A stretch of DNA of 64,000 bases from Sipunculus nudus (Eukaryota; Annelida; Sipuncula; Golfingiida; Sipunculidae). Where the stretch lies: contig CM049322.1 of the NCBI GenBank assembly GCA_026874595.1, forward strand, positions 41,162,840 to 41,226,839, given 5' to 3'. Positions 1-11,457 of the stretch are shown here, in pieces. The stretch's first letter is position 1. Each line of letters starts with the position of its first letter. A program made the position numbers and the translations under genes. The notes below the pieces were generated by a model. The model did not search any database. It had not been told where the DNA came from and saw only the letters and a program-made list of their open reading frames with translations.

Positions 1-420
1 CCTGTAAGTTTTGCTGCATGGATGTTTAATCAATTAACCCGGAAAGCTAGGATCTAGAAGAAACATGGTTTAATTCAGTATTTATATCGGTAAGTTTATA
101 CGTGCAACAACAACACACACACACACACACAAGCACCCTATGTGTGTCACAATGCGGCTGACTCCCGGTAATGACTAAAACTAATTTCCTTTTGTGAAGT
201 ACCAACTGATTTATCCTTTTTTGATTAGACGAATACGTTTGTGCGTCCTGATGTGGTCTTTGATTTTATACAAATTAATTATACCATTCATATTGATTGT
301 AAAAATGAAACCATGTATAACTTGCTAAAATAGACAAACTTTTATTTTTATTTTTTAATTTAACAGCCACAATGATAAATGCAAACTTATCTACCATTCA
401 TAGTAGTGGCGTCCCTTCGC
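1..420. other. No gene; (CA)n and a repeat fragment
   Basis: I see no coding signal here. A short (AC)n microsatellite lies at 113-131. From about 130 to 275 the sequence resembles the 3' part of repeat R1 as seen at 12000-12215: both end in a GTCCTGATGTGGTCT block preceded by a similar pyrimidine-rich stretch. The remainder is AT-rich. Confidence 0.5.
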
Positions 421-423
421 TCA

Positions 424-495
424 TCCCTGTTAGCTCAGAGGTAGGGCAGACGACCAGGTATCGGAGGGTCATTGGTTCGATTCCCATGCGAGGTG
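424..495 (+). pseudogene. tRNA-derived SINE head or tRNA pseudogene
   Basis: Both internal RNA polymerase III promoter boxes are present: an A box at 431-445 (TAGCTCAGAGGTAGG) and a perfect B box at 474-484 (GGTTCGATTCC). The D stem pairs fully, counting one G-T pair (GCTC 433-436 with GGGC 444-447). The T arm pairs except at one position (471-475 with 483-487, loop TTCGATT). The acceptor stem (424-430 against 488-494) pairs poorly and only three of five anticodon-stem pairs form. Position 33 is C instead of the invariant T. It is therefore not a working tRNA. A tRNA-derived SINE head is the likeliest reading; no clear SINE tail or target duplication was found. Confidence 0.6.
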
Positions 496-599
496 ATCCG
501 ACTTTTTATGTGTATTCGTGTACTATATCTCAAACATCTTTCCACCATTAGTAATGGAGATTTCAACTGGCAGCCTAGAATAAATGACTCGATAAAGGC

Positions 600-961
600 A
601 TTTACGCTGGGCTGGTAAGCCTATGACTGGTGTTGTGATACAAGCGATATGGGGGAATGTACTGCATCCTTCACTCATCCTGTTGCATTGATACCATAGT
701 AACATTTTGATAACCTTAACATCAGGCTACGAAGGATGAATTGACACAGAACGAATACATGTGAACTCACAAACGAAACTGAAAATCCGTCTCTATGGTA
801 AAAAGTCTTTTCTCGTATCGTTCGTTATTATCCAGTAACTCGTGCAAGCTTGTATTCAGCCAACATGCAGAAGGATTTTAAAAAGGCTGAGTTTAAAAGG
901 CATTTTCTGCCATAAGGTAGGTGTTGTTAGAAAGTATACTAAAATAGCTAACGATTGTTCT

Positions 962-965
<4 letters not shown>
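600..965 (+). repeat. Interspersed repeat R1, copy 1 (truncated)
   Basis: This copy aligns by eye with 5300-5845 and 11458-12215. Shared blocks in the same order are GGGCTGGTAAGCC, a GTGATACA motif, a CATGTGAACTCACAAAC-like block, GTCTCTATGG, and AGAAAGTATAC followed by GCTAACGATTG. This copy stops where it meets the (TA)n tract at 966. No conserved reading frame is shared by the copies, so it is a non-coding mobile or formerly mobile repeat of unknown class. Confidence 0.75.

Positions 966-1024
<59 letters not shown>
966..1024. repeat. (TA)n microsatellite
   Basis: About 29 uninterrupted TA dinucleotides. They lie at the point where R1 copy 1 breaks off, so expansion or insertion at the repeat's 3' part is likely. 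Confidence 0.95.
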
Positions 1025-1029
<5 letters not shown>

Positions 1030-1109
1030 TATATCAAGTCCAGCTAAAGTGCTCGATACTATTGCAAAGCATGTTATGGTTTACTTAAATAATGGTCCGC
1101 ATCGCTACC

Positions 1110-1735
1110 CAGGGTTTCACGTAGCCTACTTAGTAAGCCTTCCAGTGGGGGTTACGAGCACTCTATTGAAAATATTGGTGTGCGAGCGAGGACACAGAAA
1201 TTTAGATAAATCAGAAAATAAGCTTAAAATAAACAAACGTGGGTCTTAACTGGGTGTGTGAACCATTTCTGACAAGTGAAAACGAGAAAATTTGCAGATG
1301 GCTACTAGCCCCGCTTGGAACCATTGTTTTGCTTGCATTTTCTGTTTTATTCACTAGATGGCACTATTTTAGACAACAGGCAGTAAAACTTGTGCTTGGA
1401 ATTAAGTTGGGTTTCCATGATGAATGAGCCTGACACCTAACAACCAGGAAGGACTTTGAAACTGGGTTCTCCCTGAGTTCTTGACCCTAAAGCAACATGT
1501 CATGTTTGGTTAGAAACCTGCGAGCATCGCATCTTAACTCTGCACCTAGATCATATGTTTTATTTTCTTATTTGAGCAAGAAAACAAGTAAGCAGTCGTA
1601 GTTAAGGGTATGTTAGCTAGATTATGTTTGGTAATTTGGCCAAAGGAGGGATATTTAGTAATATCAGATAAGGCACCACAAGAATGAATGCAGCGCACCC
1701 CGGCCGTCTCTGTATTATAGAGACAGACACTCTGT
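1110..1735 (+). repeat. Interspersed repeat R3, copy 1
   Basis: Homologous over most of its length to 41580-42150. Shared landmarks in order are ATATTGGTGTGCGAGCGA, GACACAGA, GATGGC or GATGTC followed by ACTATTTTAG, GGCAGTAAA, CTTGACCCTAA, and a GATTATGT block followed by GGCCAAAG. No shared reading frame was found. The other copy lies directly upstream of the desaturase coding exon. Confidence 0.75.
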
Positions 1736-1739
1736 GTAG

Positions 1740-2865
1740 GTTTCACGCTGGTCGGGGTGGCGATGGTCTGGCTACCGGGCTGATGTGTACGGGCCGGTAT
1801 AATCCCTCTTCGCGGTCCGGTGGTTTGAATGTGGGGAATTTGTAGTGGTATTTTGAGATTAGTTCAGATCTGTTATTGTTCAACATTTCCACAAATCCCC
1901 CACATTCAGTGACCTTAAGATGTATGTCGGTGTGTGTGTGGATGCATATAACTTAATGAGTAGGCCTATCAAAATACGATAACGTTTCATTTATGTATGT
2001 ATTGTTTGTGGTTTAAGTACACTTTAATTACTGAGTATTTATTTTCATACTTTATATGTAAAAATACACATGCAATAGTTGACGGTGTTACTTTATAGCA
2101 CGAGAAGCTATGATAAAACACCATTACTGGCATAAATAATTAAGGTGAAACGTTTGGGATTTAAAGATTCATGACTTCTGTTCACTGAATTATAGATAAC
2201 TCTTGCCCTGCAGTTATCACCATTCAACATATTGTCTATGTTAGACATGTTAGACATGTCTACGCTTGTTAGAGCCAAACCTGCTGTTGACATTTTTACT
2301 GACGATGGCGGAGCTAGTACAACGCCCACCCCATTCTCCACACAGAAGGTCTAGCTGTGAACATCAAAGGATAAACCTCCTGCAGACACTTTTACAATGA
2401 GCACGCTTGTACGCCGAAATCGAGTTGCGGCGCCGGGGAATTGTAAATTGCAATAATAGAGTCAATGGAGCAAACAGAAAGCATGCATTGACAACATTAA
2501 TGCCAAATATCACGATTCTATAGAATATAATTGTCTTTGTTGTTTAAAGTTTCGTAAAACCTTGCCTACCGGTTAAAATATGTCTGGTGAATGGGCGCGA
2601 TTCTTTGCGTTGACGTCCGGGTCCATGTGCCCCCCCCCCCCCTATTTTGTATTCACTGGTTGCCCCATGAACCCCCGTCTGTGTCGGTCAAGTACTGTGC
2701 CGGGTGATCACGCAATTGCAGGGGCCTATATATCATTGTCTCAATAGATCTTGACCCTGTCCGGAGGTTGTCCCCGCCTACTACCATACTGCGCATAATC
2801 GGACTCACAAGAGTCAAGTGACAGCATAGTTGTAATCCTTGCAGCCTCCTCGAGAGTTACAGTGC
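1740..2865. other. No gene seen; unique-looking DNA with poly(C)
   Basis: No open frame has recognisable protein similarity. The region includes a 13-nt poly(C) tract at 2630-2642 and some GC-richer stretches near 1700-1810 and 2410-2440. Nothing else could be assigned. Confidence 0.5.
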
Positions 2866-2867
2866 TG

Positions 2868-2965
2868 TTCTTGAAACAAGATGTAATGGCACTCCGGCGC
2901 TGGCTGAAGACTTTCAAATATCAGAGGGCCGAAATGGCGCCATAGACAAAACTAGCTCCCCGCAG
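2868..2965 (+). repeat. R1 3'-region fragment
   Basis: A short block beginning AAGATGTAATGGCACTC and followed by GCCGAAATGGCGCCA matches the distal part of R1 copies 2 (near 5775-5840) and 3 (near 11960-11985). It is a partial copy only. Confidence 0.55.
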
Positions 2966-3174
2966 TAGGGTAACTTGTAGTGGTGACATATCAGGGGATG
3001 TTGCCAAATTATGTGTGTATAGCAGGTGGAAATAAGTGCCATGGTAAACTCTAACAGCGGAGTTGTTCACTTGAAAACATAATATATGATATCAATGAAG
3101 TCCATTTTCTAGCCTTTTGTTACTTTGCCAAGCGACACGGTGAACAGTTCTTGTGATATCACTTGCAGCTCTGT

Positions 3175-3560
3175 GCCTCTTCAAGGAGGGCATGCGTTCA
3201 TTCCCATTCGCGTGTATGTGTGTGTGTTTGTTCACAATCATGAACGGAAACACATTAATTCTCATTTCACTTCGGGAATGGGCCAGCGAAAAATGCGGGT
3301 CCGGCTCATGATTCGGATCAAGGAAAGATTTCCAGGAATATTCACAAATGTGCAGTCATACATGTCAGATTGAACATGGAATATGGGACGAATAAGTGAA
3401 TGCAAAAACTTGCTTGGGGGAATTTTTGCACCAATGAACCTGGGCATATGGGAAAATAAGTGAATGAAAACAGAGGTTGCCGAGTACTAGTATCCTACAT
3501 AAAATTCTAAACTGCAGAGACCTGCATTCCTGAGAATGCATATTTCTAGTTTATAGTATA
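3175..3560 (+). repeat. Interspersed repeat R2, copy 1
   Basis: This copy shares a chain of blocks with 9440-9775 and 42550-42830, and in reverse with 37740-37975: TTTGTTCACAA, AATCATGAACGGAA, GGGAATGGGCCA, a GATCCGG-type block and CACAAATGTNCAGTCA. It ends in a CATTCCTGAGAATG palindrome. The family is non-coding and unclassified. Confidence 0.75.
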
Positions 3561-4070
3561 TTCATGAGCACCATGGCAGGTCGTGTCAACAGCAAAGGAT
3601 GTCAACTGAGACAACTTTAAATGTATATGGGACACACAGAGTACCGGGATGTTTTACTGATAACAAAGGGCTCTTAGAACTGTCTCAATGGCGCGAAAGT
3701 CGTAAAATGCAAAGTGTGTGTCGTAAAACAGAACTGATGTCCCGATATAGGTTTGTCTGTTTTTTTTCTTTAAGGTCAGGAAGGGGAATTTATTGAAGTG
3801 CAAATATTGTTTAACTTAGGAGTTACCAGGAGCATTAGAGAGCACCCCTTATAGGGCGTAGCAAAAGTTGGCCCAGGATTGTGCCGAAAGAAACCTGAAA
3901 ATCGATTCTTGTGTCTGAAACCTTGAATTGCTCTCGAAAAGAGCTCATACATTTACAATAGAACTGATTGAAACATGCAATTAATTGATTAAGCTTTCTT
4001 AACTTTTTCTAAAATTTTTATCATTATATGTTTTATCTTCACCTGAGCAGCACTGAGTGATGGATAATGG
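3561..4070. other. No gene or repeat recognised
   Basis: AT-rich sequence without a coding signal or similarity to other parts of the window that I could detect. Confidence 0.45.
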
Positions 4071-4074
4071 CGCG

Positions 4075-4845
4075 GTATAAGATGAATAAATATTATATTA
4101 TTATATTATTATTTTTATATTACTACTTACTTTTTCAGTCCACGAGCAGTAATAGACCTGATATATTTAATGATAGAGCTAAAGGGGTCAGTCATATTAA
4201 TTCGCCGGGTTCCAGTCGTTTTGTTTGTCTGAGGAAACATACAATCAGTCTTATGATAGTGTGCTGGTACAAGTGAATGTACGACCTGCTCAATTACTGA
4301 ATGCAAATGTCAATAAAATTAACAGTTTAACATGCATATCATGCATACAAATAATTATAATAATAATTGTTATTATTGATTTAATAATTGTTATTTTTAA
4401 TAATAATATTATTATTTATAATAATAATAATAATAAAAATAATAATAATATTTATAATAATAGTAAAACTAATAAAAACAATACTACTACTCCTACTACT
4501 ATAAAAATAATAACGATAATAATAATAATATTTATACTAATAATAATAATAACAATTATAATAATAACGATTACAATTATAAAAAGAATTATGCTACTAA
4601 TACTAATAATAATTATCATTATTATAATAATTGTAATAATTGTAATAATAATAATAATAATAATAATAACGATTACAATAATCAAATATACTTATACTAC
4701 TTATACTAATAATAATTATCATTATTATAATAATTGTAATAATAATAATAAAAATGAAAATAATAATGATAATAATAATAACAATTACAATAATAAAAAT
4801 AATTATACTACTAATACTAATAATAATAATCTAGCCTTAGCCATA
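4075..4845. repeat. Large imperfect (AAT)n / (ATT)n tract
   Basis: Roughly 770 bp of almost pure A/T built from AAT, ATT, AAC and ACT triplets with frequent phase changes. Long frames through it are compositional artefacts (Ile/Asn runs). Confidence 0.9.
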
Positions 4846-5172
4846 AATATTCTCGGTCTGTAGAGTAATAAGCCCAGTTTCATTACAAAATTTATAATAC
4901 TGGTACACGTTCAGGCAAGTACAAGACGTTAATACAGTGTATAGGGAGGCACCAACAGCAGCGGGAGACACGCTGTATAGTTTGAAAATCGTGATCCTAT
5001 ATTTTTACATATTTAATTATTCATGTTTTGTGATTTTGAATGCTGAACAAACATCCAACAGAAAGGGTGTATTATATGCATTGCATTTATTATTTAGTGA
5101 ATATATCCAAACAATTGTTCATGTGCTGTCACCCTGTACAAGCCACTTCAGGAACCTGGACACCGACGCTGC

Positions 5173-5198
5173 ATATAATATATATATATATGTATATA

Positions 5199-5239
<41 letters not shown>
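5173..5239. repeat. (TA)n microsatellite
   Basis: TA-rich tract with two interruptions (TGTA near 5191 and AAAAA near 5199). It lies about 60 bp upstream of R1 copy 2. Confidence 0.9.
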
Positions 5240-5242
<3 letters not shown>

Positions 5243-5299
5243 TGTTGCTAAGTCTAAGTTTTTAAATAGCCGTGACAACCCGACTCAGTAGGCAATGGG

Positions 5300-5845
5300 A
5301 TAATTGGGCTGGTAAGCCAACCCGAGTCGTGATACATTTATATATAGGAATGTATTGCAGTGGTCTTGCATCAGGTTGCATTCATATCGCGGTAAACGGC
5401 CCATAATATCAATATTATGCTAAAAAATAGTGAATTTACACAGTAGTATACATGTGAGCTCACAACCCAAACTGAAACACCGTCTCCATGGACACGGGTC
5501 ATTTCCTGTATCGCCTGCAAGCTGCCTGCGTCCTGTAACCCGTGCGAGCCATGCTTGTGTTCATGCCGTCATAAATTCAACAAACACGCCAAAGGGTGTG
5601 CCAATGTGCTGGGTTAAAGCGGAACTTTTCTCGCTCATGTTTGGTATTATTAGAAAGTATACAAAAAATGCTAACGATTGGTTTGGTTTATGTTGATTGA
5701 CAGTTTACCCATAGGCCATGAAGCATTGTTAGAAATGACGAAAATATTTGCATCTTCATTAATCCTCAGACATAGATGTAATGATACTCTGGCGCTAGTA
5801 ATCTGGTCGTAATGCCACAGGGTCGATATGACGCTAGTTTTTAAA
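5300..5845 (+). repeat. Interspersed repeat R1, copy 2
   Basis: Begins at the GGGCTGGTAAGCC block and continues through TCATATCGCGGTAAAC, CACAACCCAAACTG, a GTCTCCATGG block, GGTCATTTCCTGTATCGC and AGAAAGTATAC to the GGCGCTAG motif. It is more complete than copy 1 but shorter than copy 3, which continues about 250 bp further. Confidence 0.75.
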
Positions 5846-5849
5846 GCTC

Positions 5850-6985
5850 TGTCATAGCTCCATAGTCCGTGACCATATATTTATTTGTTTCAAAGATATT
5901 TTACAAGGATGGCCTATTCACAGGCGCTTGAATTGTTCTTAGTGTAGATTTCGGATAAATTTATTACTTTTCTGGGTAATTTCCTTATAAATTTAACTTA
6001 TCTTAATATCAAGTAAATAATAATGAGAAGTTCTATAAAATGAGAAAATGGAAGTCAAAGATCTTGTATTCACGGACTCATAAACTGCATGGTCACGATG
6101 ACCTTTAAACCGGTCTTTGTCCATATCAAAATTATCATTATATCATGCAATAACTTTATATTCATTATAGTTAGCTGATCGACTAAATGTGACAGATAAT
6201 CGATCTGTTAACCGATTTTCATTGTGCAGCTCATTTACTTATGTATATGTTAATCTTATGTATAAAATCAGTCCAAAAGTTGTTTTGAATCAAAAGTAGA
6301 CCAATAAAGAATACATCTTTTTTAACCTGTGATTGTGTTCCTTCTCATGATATACATAATTTAATTTTTTTAAACTGAAATTTTTAACTTTGGTTCGTTA
6401 AAAAATTTAAATTTTATTCTTAATCAACGATAGATAAAAAAACACACGATAGATAAAAAAAAACATTTTGAGATATTTTCATGTTGTTTAATAGTAGCCA
6501 GCTAAAACTGCCTGGCTGATTCTCAGTGCTTAAAATAACATATTGTTTAAAATTAAAAATTTAAATATTAAAATATCATATGAAGAAAAAATGAAAATAC
6601 CAGGTTAGAAGTAATATAAATTTAAGGGTCTGCAAATAATTTAAAAATACTTTATAAACACTTCCCCAAAAGCACAGGCCCGCAGCTTGTGCGTTGGTGT
6701 GTGTATGTGTGTGTGTGTATATAGGGGGGAAGGCGTCTAAGCCCGGTTCTGGATTAGGAGTTTCAAAGTTCAACTACCTTAATACAAGTCATCTGTTGAA
6801 ACTTTTTGTATTTTACCTGACATTACCATGATGACAATCTACAGGTAAATATTTAAGGTAAAAAATATTAAAAAAAAAATGAAAAATGGAATTTATTTAT
6901 TTACGAGGATATAATGTGTTGCTACAGTTGAAAGGGTCTTATGTATATGACAGGTATGTTAAATATAGTGTTTTCCTCTTAAAAT
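5850..6985. other. AT-rich, no gene; (TG)n at 6696-6718
   Basis: Strongly AT-rich. Two short near-identical blocks (AACGATAGATAAAAAAA and ACACGATAGATAAAAAAA) abut near 6425-6465. There is a (TG)n microsatellite at 6696-6718. No coding feature is supported. Confidence 0.5.
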
Positions 6986-6989
6986 ATTG

Positions 6990-7135
6990 AGGTTTTTCTC
7001 GATATTTCGTTCAAAAACTGTTTGAATACCCCTGTACGCAAATGGAAACGAGCTTGTACCGGGCGCGACCAAAGGTGCAGACTATAAATATAGCGCCTCC
7101 TGGTGGCCGTGCCACGCGGCTTCACAAATCAAGAT
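6990..7135 (+). repeat. Interspersed repeat R6, copy 1
   Basis: Shares an ordered set of motifs with 28310-28410: CTGTTTGAATACC (CCGTTTGCATACC there), CTGTACNCAANTGGAAA, TTGTACCGGGC and CCTGGTGGC. It is short, non-coding and of unknown class. Confidence 0.6.
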
Positions 7136-7621
7136 TTTTCACGTTCCGTTCCCGTATTTCTCTTTCATATTTTTTTTTTCTTTTTCAGGGAAACTTTTTT
7201 TTCAGCCAAAATTAATCAATAGCCTACGGAAAATGCATATATCATTATCACGTTTATATACCGTTAAAGTGCTAGGCCACCTCATAAATGTGTATTAATA
7301 ACATCGGTAAGAAGCAAATTGGATTTGTACACATAGATAATAACTATTGTGCATATATAAATAACCGTTTAAACATCAATACGCTATCCCACATGAGAGG
7401 GCTTGCTCCAGTTTGAAACCAAGACTCTATATTATTTTACCCACTAAGATATGTTGCTACAAAAGACTTCACAGGCCATTTCGACACAGACGAATAAGGC
7501 AATGAAATTTATGTAACAATACTGGAAAAGGACAAAAAATAGCAATAGATGATTTAAATTGTATTCAAAATCTTGTGAATGTATAAAAAAATGCAGAACT
7601 GTAGTATACATATGACAGTTA

Positions 7622-9395
7622 TTATCCCCTCGCAACGAAGTTGCGAATTGGATACAAATACGCCTCCGTTCGTGCCTCCGTCTGTCCGTCTGTCCGTCCG
7701 GTATTGGCGTGTGGATCGATTTGAAGCCAAACCGTTTGACTAAAACCTTTCTTCTTGCACATATGGCTCACCAACCCATAGATGAAGAACCCTATTGATT
7801 TTGAGGTCACGAGGTCAAAGGTCATGGCCACAAGACCAACTTCTTGAAAAAGCTTGTGGACCTATTGTAAGCCAAACTGTTTGACCAAAACCTTTTATAT
7901 TGCAAATATGGCTCACCTAACCATGGATATAGACCCCTTTAATTTTGAGGTTACGAGGTCAAAGGTCAAGGCCACAAGGCCTACTTCTTAGAAAAGAATG
8001 TGGACCCATTTTAAGCCAAACCGTTTGACCAAAACCTTTCACCTTGCACATATGGCTCACACACCCATGGATAAAAAATCCTATCGATTTTGAGGTCACG
8101 GGGTCATAGGTCACGGCCACAAGGCCCATTCTTGAAAAAGCTTGTGGACCCATTTAAAGCCAAATCGTTTGACTAAAACCTTTCATCTTGCAAAATGGCT
8201 CACCTACCCATGGATAAAAAAATCCTATCGATTTTGAGGTCACGGAGTCAAAGTTCAAGGTCACAAGGTCCACTACCTGAAAAAGCTTGTGGACCCATTT
8301 TAAGCCAAACAGTTTGACCAAAACCTATCATCTTTTTTTTTTCTTTTTTTTTTCTTTTCTTTTTTTTTTCTTTTTTTCTTCTTTTTTTTATTGAATACAT
8401 CACATGAAACAACATATGGACAGTACAAATAATGAACATGTAAAACAATATATACACATACTAATACACTGCACAAAAACAGATACAATGACAATGCACA
8501 GAGATAAATTCAGTATGGGGAAACTTGTACAGTTCAAAGACAATTTTATGTAGAGGATTGATTATGGCCTGTGATAGTTTGTTTACCAGGTAATTTTAGC
8601 TTATATTCTTATATTCTTCAGGGAGTATAATTCAAATATTTGACACTATAATGACAAATGCTCACTTAAAAAAACAGAAAAAAAATCAAAAGTCTTTGCA
8701 TATTCAGCGACACCAATATCTGTATCTAGAAACACAAAACTTATATTTTATATATATATATCTCAATGTCAAATTGTATAAACAATATTTTTTAAGACAC
8801 AAGTGAGCTCCACTTCTTATAATGTACAGATAAAGTTCCATTTCTGTGGGAAATGTTTCTTTCAATGGTGTATATCTGTTCCATATATAGATTATAATTG
8901 ATAAAGTTTGGCATAATATTATTGCATTTACACACATATATATATCTTTTAGCTAGTAATATAAGTATATCTAAAAACCTTTCATCTTACAAATATTGCT
9001 CAAACACCCATGGATGGAGAACCCTATCGATTTTGAGGTCACGGGGTCAAAGGTCACGGCCAAACGGCCCACTTCATTAAAAAGCTTGTGGACCAATTTT
9101 AAGCCAAACCATTTGACCAAAACCTTTCATCTTACAAATATTGCTCACACACCCATGGATGAAGAACCCTATCGATTTTGAGGTCAAAGGTCATGGCCAC
9201 AGGGCCCACTTCGTTAAAAAGCTTGCGGACCCATTTTAGGCCATACCGTTTGACTAACACCTGTCACTGTCATCTTGCTCGTAAGACTCACTCACCAGTG
9301 GATGAAGATCCCTATTTAGTTTGAGGCCAGAGAGCTGTGCTAATTATTTTTACACTGTGTAAAACGCCCATTCTAATTATACCACGTGCGAGGGG
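7622..9395. mobile_element. Composite element with seven ~145-bp tandem core units
   Basis: A tandem array in which each unit carries GCCAAACCGTTTGACCAAAA, ACCTTTCATCTTGCA, ATATGGCTCAC, CCCATGGATGAAGAACCCTA and TTTTGAGGTCACGAGGTCAA. The GAC(C/T) landmark recurs at 7738, 7883, 8027, 8171, 8316, 9115 and 9251, a spacing of 144-145 bp. The two exceptions are 8316-9115, where a retroposon has inserted, and a final 136-bp interval. The outer edges carry short inverted ends (CCCCTCGCA near 7627, TGCGAGGGG near 9387), so the array looks like the inside of one element. Tandem core units inside a short non-autonomous element recall the pearl-type elements of bivalves; that comparison is inference. No transposase is present. 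Confidence 0.75.
8335..8974 (-). mobile_element. Retroposon inserted in the tandem array, with target duplication
   Basis: A 640-bp stretch splits one ~145-bp unit. It is flanked by a 15-bp direct duplication with one mismatch: AAAACCTATCATCTT at 8320-8334 and AAAACCTTTCATCTT at 8975-8989. The + strand begins with a long T-rich run (8331-8392, T runs broken by C), so the element lies on the minus strand with its A-rich tail at the low-coordinate end. Tail plus target duplication is the signature of target-primed reverse transcription. The body is AT-rich. The longest minus frame (8937-8704) matches no reverse transcriptase that I recognise, so this is either a 5'-truncated LINE 3' end or a SINE-like passenger. 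Confidence 0.75.
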
Positions 9396-9439
9396 AAGCT
9401 CTGTTTTGCGGTGCCCTTGTTTTAAATATATGTGGTATT

Positions 9440-9775
9440 GTTTTTCTCTTTCTCATTTTGTCTCCGCCGTCCGTGTGTATGTTTGTTTGTGGTTGTTCAC
9501 AACATAACTCGCGCAATCATACACAGAATCTCATGAAATATCCAGGGCTTTTTGGGAATGGGCCAGGGAAGAGTCGAATATATTTCGGTGTGGATCCGGC
9601 ACATGATCCGGATTCAGGAACGATATAAAGATATATTAAACTAATGTACAGTCACTTATGCTCGAACCTGCGAATTTGGGACGAATAAGTTGATGCAAAC
9701 ACGGATTGGGGGAAGGTCCCCCACAAAGCACAGGCTTGCATTCCTTAGAATGCAGTTTTCTAGATCTCTCTACAT
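9440..9775 (+). repeat. Interspersed repeat R2, copy 2
   Basis: The most typical copy of the family. It carries TTTGTTTGTGGTTGTTCACA, a GCGCAATCATACACAGAAT block, GGGAATGGGCCAGGGAAGA, GTGGATCCGGCACATGATCC, a block matching the ACAGTCA landmark, and the terminal CATTCCTTAGAATG palindrome near 9750. Confidence 0.75.
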
Positions 9776-10252
9776 TATCTTGTCCATGACATTCCCCCCC
9801 CCCCCCCCTGTGTATTTTCAATTCCATTTTCTGTCCGTCTCGTTTTCGTCAATGGAATATCGGGACTATATGTGTATCATTTGTCCAGCTGCACTTTGTA
9901 TATACACTCACATCTCCGTTGCTAAGGAAACCCGAAGCCCGGGCGGACCTGTCCCACCTTCACTAGATTATTTACACTATTGTTAATTGCCAACTTCCAG
10001 CGACCTATACAGGTGGACAATCAAACCTTACACGATACACGCGGCTCCGTATAGGCCTATATAGGCCTGTGGGTATACGCATTCTTAATAACAACGCTGC
10101 AAGCGGTCTTTCGTGGTCGCTATCTGCTGTGAATGTAGTACGTAGGTCTTTATAGTGCTTTATGGAATCACGTGAGAGCATCCTCGTAGGGACACCACGA
10201 GAGCCTGCCAACACTGGATTATACATACATTCCTTACTGAGGTATCTACGGA

Positions 10253-10260
10253 TATAAATA
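10253..10260 (+). promoter_or_regulatory. Candidate TATA box
   Basis: TATAAATA lies 127 bp upstream of an ATG in strong context that is closed by a consensus splice donor at 10407. A transcription start about 30 bp downstream, near 10285, would give a ~100-nt 5' UTR. Evidence is positional only. Confidence 0.35.
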
Positions 10261-10386
10261 CTCCTGTAATCTGTGCTAAATCAATACACAGAGGATACAA
10301 AGTGCAAAGTCTGACCACTCCATAGATATCCAGCACAACAAGTGACGACCATTAAAAGTGATCGGGCATTTCTGTCTCTGTGCAGG

Positions 10387-10406
10387 ATGGAGGAGACTAC
10401 TGAACC
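10387..10406 (+). CDS. Candidate first coding exon of an unidentified gene
   Basis: The sequence ATGGAGGAGACTACTGAACC is followed directly by GTAAGTAAG, an excellent 5' splice site. The start has A at -3 and G at +4. The encoded peptide would start M-E-E-T-T-E-P with the seventh codon split by the intron (phase 2). A TATA box lies at 10253. The surrounding 9960-10400 stretch is less repetitive and more GC-rich than its neighbours. I found no matching acceptor and recognisable second exon on + before the next repeats, so the gene's identity is unknown. Alternatively the donor-like motif is chance and nothing is expressed here. Confidence 0.3.
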
Positions 10407-10409
10407 GTA

Positions 10410-11060
10410 AGTAAGTTTGTTTTTTTTAGCAAAATTTTTATCACCTAAAATATATAACAGCTATATGTGGCGAGAAACACAGCCCCCCCCCCCCCCCCGT
10501 GTAACTCTTTATGGAGTGGTTTACGCTGGAAAGGGTTCAAAGAGGCGATATGGCGTACGAGGAAAAACCCTAGTACAAACTTCGGTCATTGAACTTTATC
10601 TCATATCTGATATGGGTCTGAACCAATAACAGATATCGGATATTAGATAATTAAGGCGCCCCCGATACTTTGTGTACAGTCAACTTTTATTGAGTTTACA
10701 CAATCAATGGCATAATTATTAAGGTGGGTCCTTGGGGGGGGGGGGGGCAAAAACACTATTTAGTGTATTATTGTGAGAACTTCAGGTCCTGAAAAAGAGA
10801 GGGTCAAGGTCGCAAACATCGGTTTGAATTACTTTAAATATTGGTGGCCGCTGAATAGGGCACACACACACACTTTCTCTCTCAATCTCTCTCTCCCTCT
10901 CTCACTCTATCTCCCTCTCTCTCTCCATATCGATCCGCTACTATAGTATAGTTAAACTCAACGTGGTAGATGTGATACAGTAGATTTTATAGAGTTCTAT
11001 GGAGTCCATGACAACAAAATAGCTTGTATATATTACGATATGCGTTTAAGATCAGACCAT
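10410..11060. other. No further exon seen; poly(C), poly(G), (CA)n and (CT)n tracts
   Basis: Contains poly(C)16 at 10483-10498, poly(G)14 at 10734-10747, (CA)n at 10860-10872 and a (CT)n-rich tract at 10874-10925. If the exon at 10387 is real this would be intronic. Confidence 0.5.
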
Positions 11061-11063
11061 GCA

Positions 11064-11246
11064 GTGGGGGGGGGGGGGGGGGTTCTGGGGCCCTCCCCTT
11101 TGAGCCGACGCAAGCTTTTGTTGAAGGATTTAAACCATTTTTGCAGGGACCTGGACCCCCCGCGCTTTCCGGATATCGTTTACGATTTCTTTTTTTTTCA
11201 GGGTTTGGTCCTCCCCTTTAAAAAAAAATCCTGGATCCACCCCTGA
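11064..11246. mobile_element. Short MITE-like element with internal poly(G)
   Basis: Ends with TCCTGGATCCACCCCTG and contains a poly(G)17 tract at 11066-11082. The reverse complement begins CAGGGGTGGATCCAGGA followed by an A-rich stretch. A related sequence at 24850-25078 starts TGGGCGGATGCAGGATT, runs into A-rich sequence, and also carries poly(G) tracts. The pair looks like a small non-autonomous DNA element; terminal repeats are too eroded to define ends exactly. Confidence 0.5.
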
Positions 11247-11457
11247 CATGTGTGGTGCAAAAACTACACTCCACTATACACTCTTCTGTCCTACACATGG
11301 AAACAGCTGCACAAATATACAGGAAGAAAAACATGTACTGTCACCGGAAAACTATGCGGTTATCAGGAACAGTTACCGAACATATCAGTAATCCTCATAT
11401 ATGTAACACTGATGTGTCAAAAACAGGAGCCTACGCGACTCCGAAAGTATTTTAAAT

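Noticed and set aside
424-495. Functional tRNA gene
   Set aside because: Acceptor stem does not pair and position 33 is not T; kept only as a tRNA-derived head or pseudogene.
4225-4863. 212-codon + frame rich in Ile and Asn
   Set aside because: Low-complexity AAT/ATT tract without stop codons by composition.
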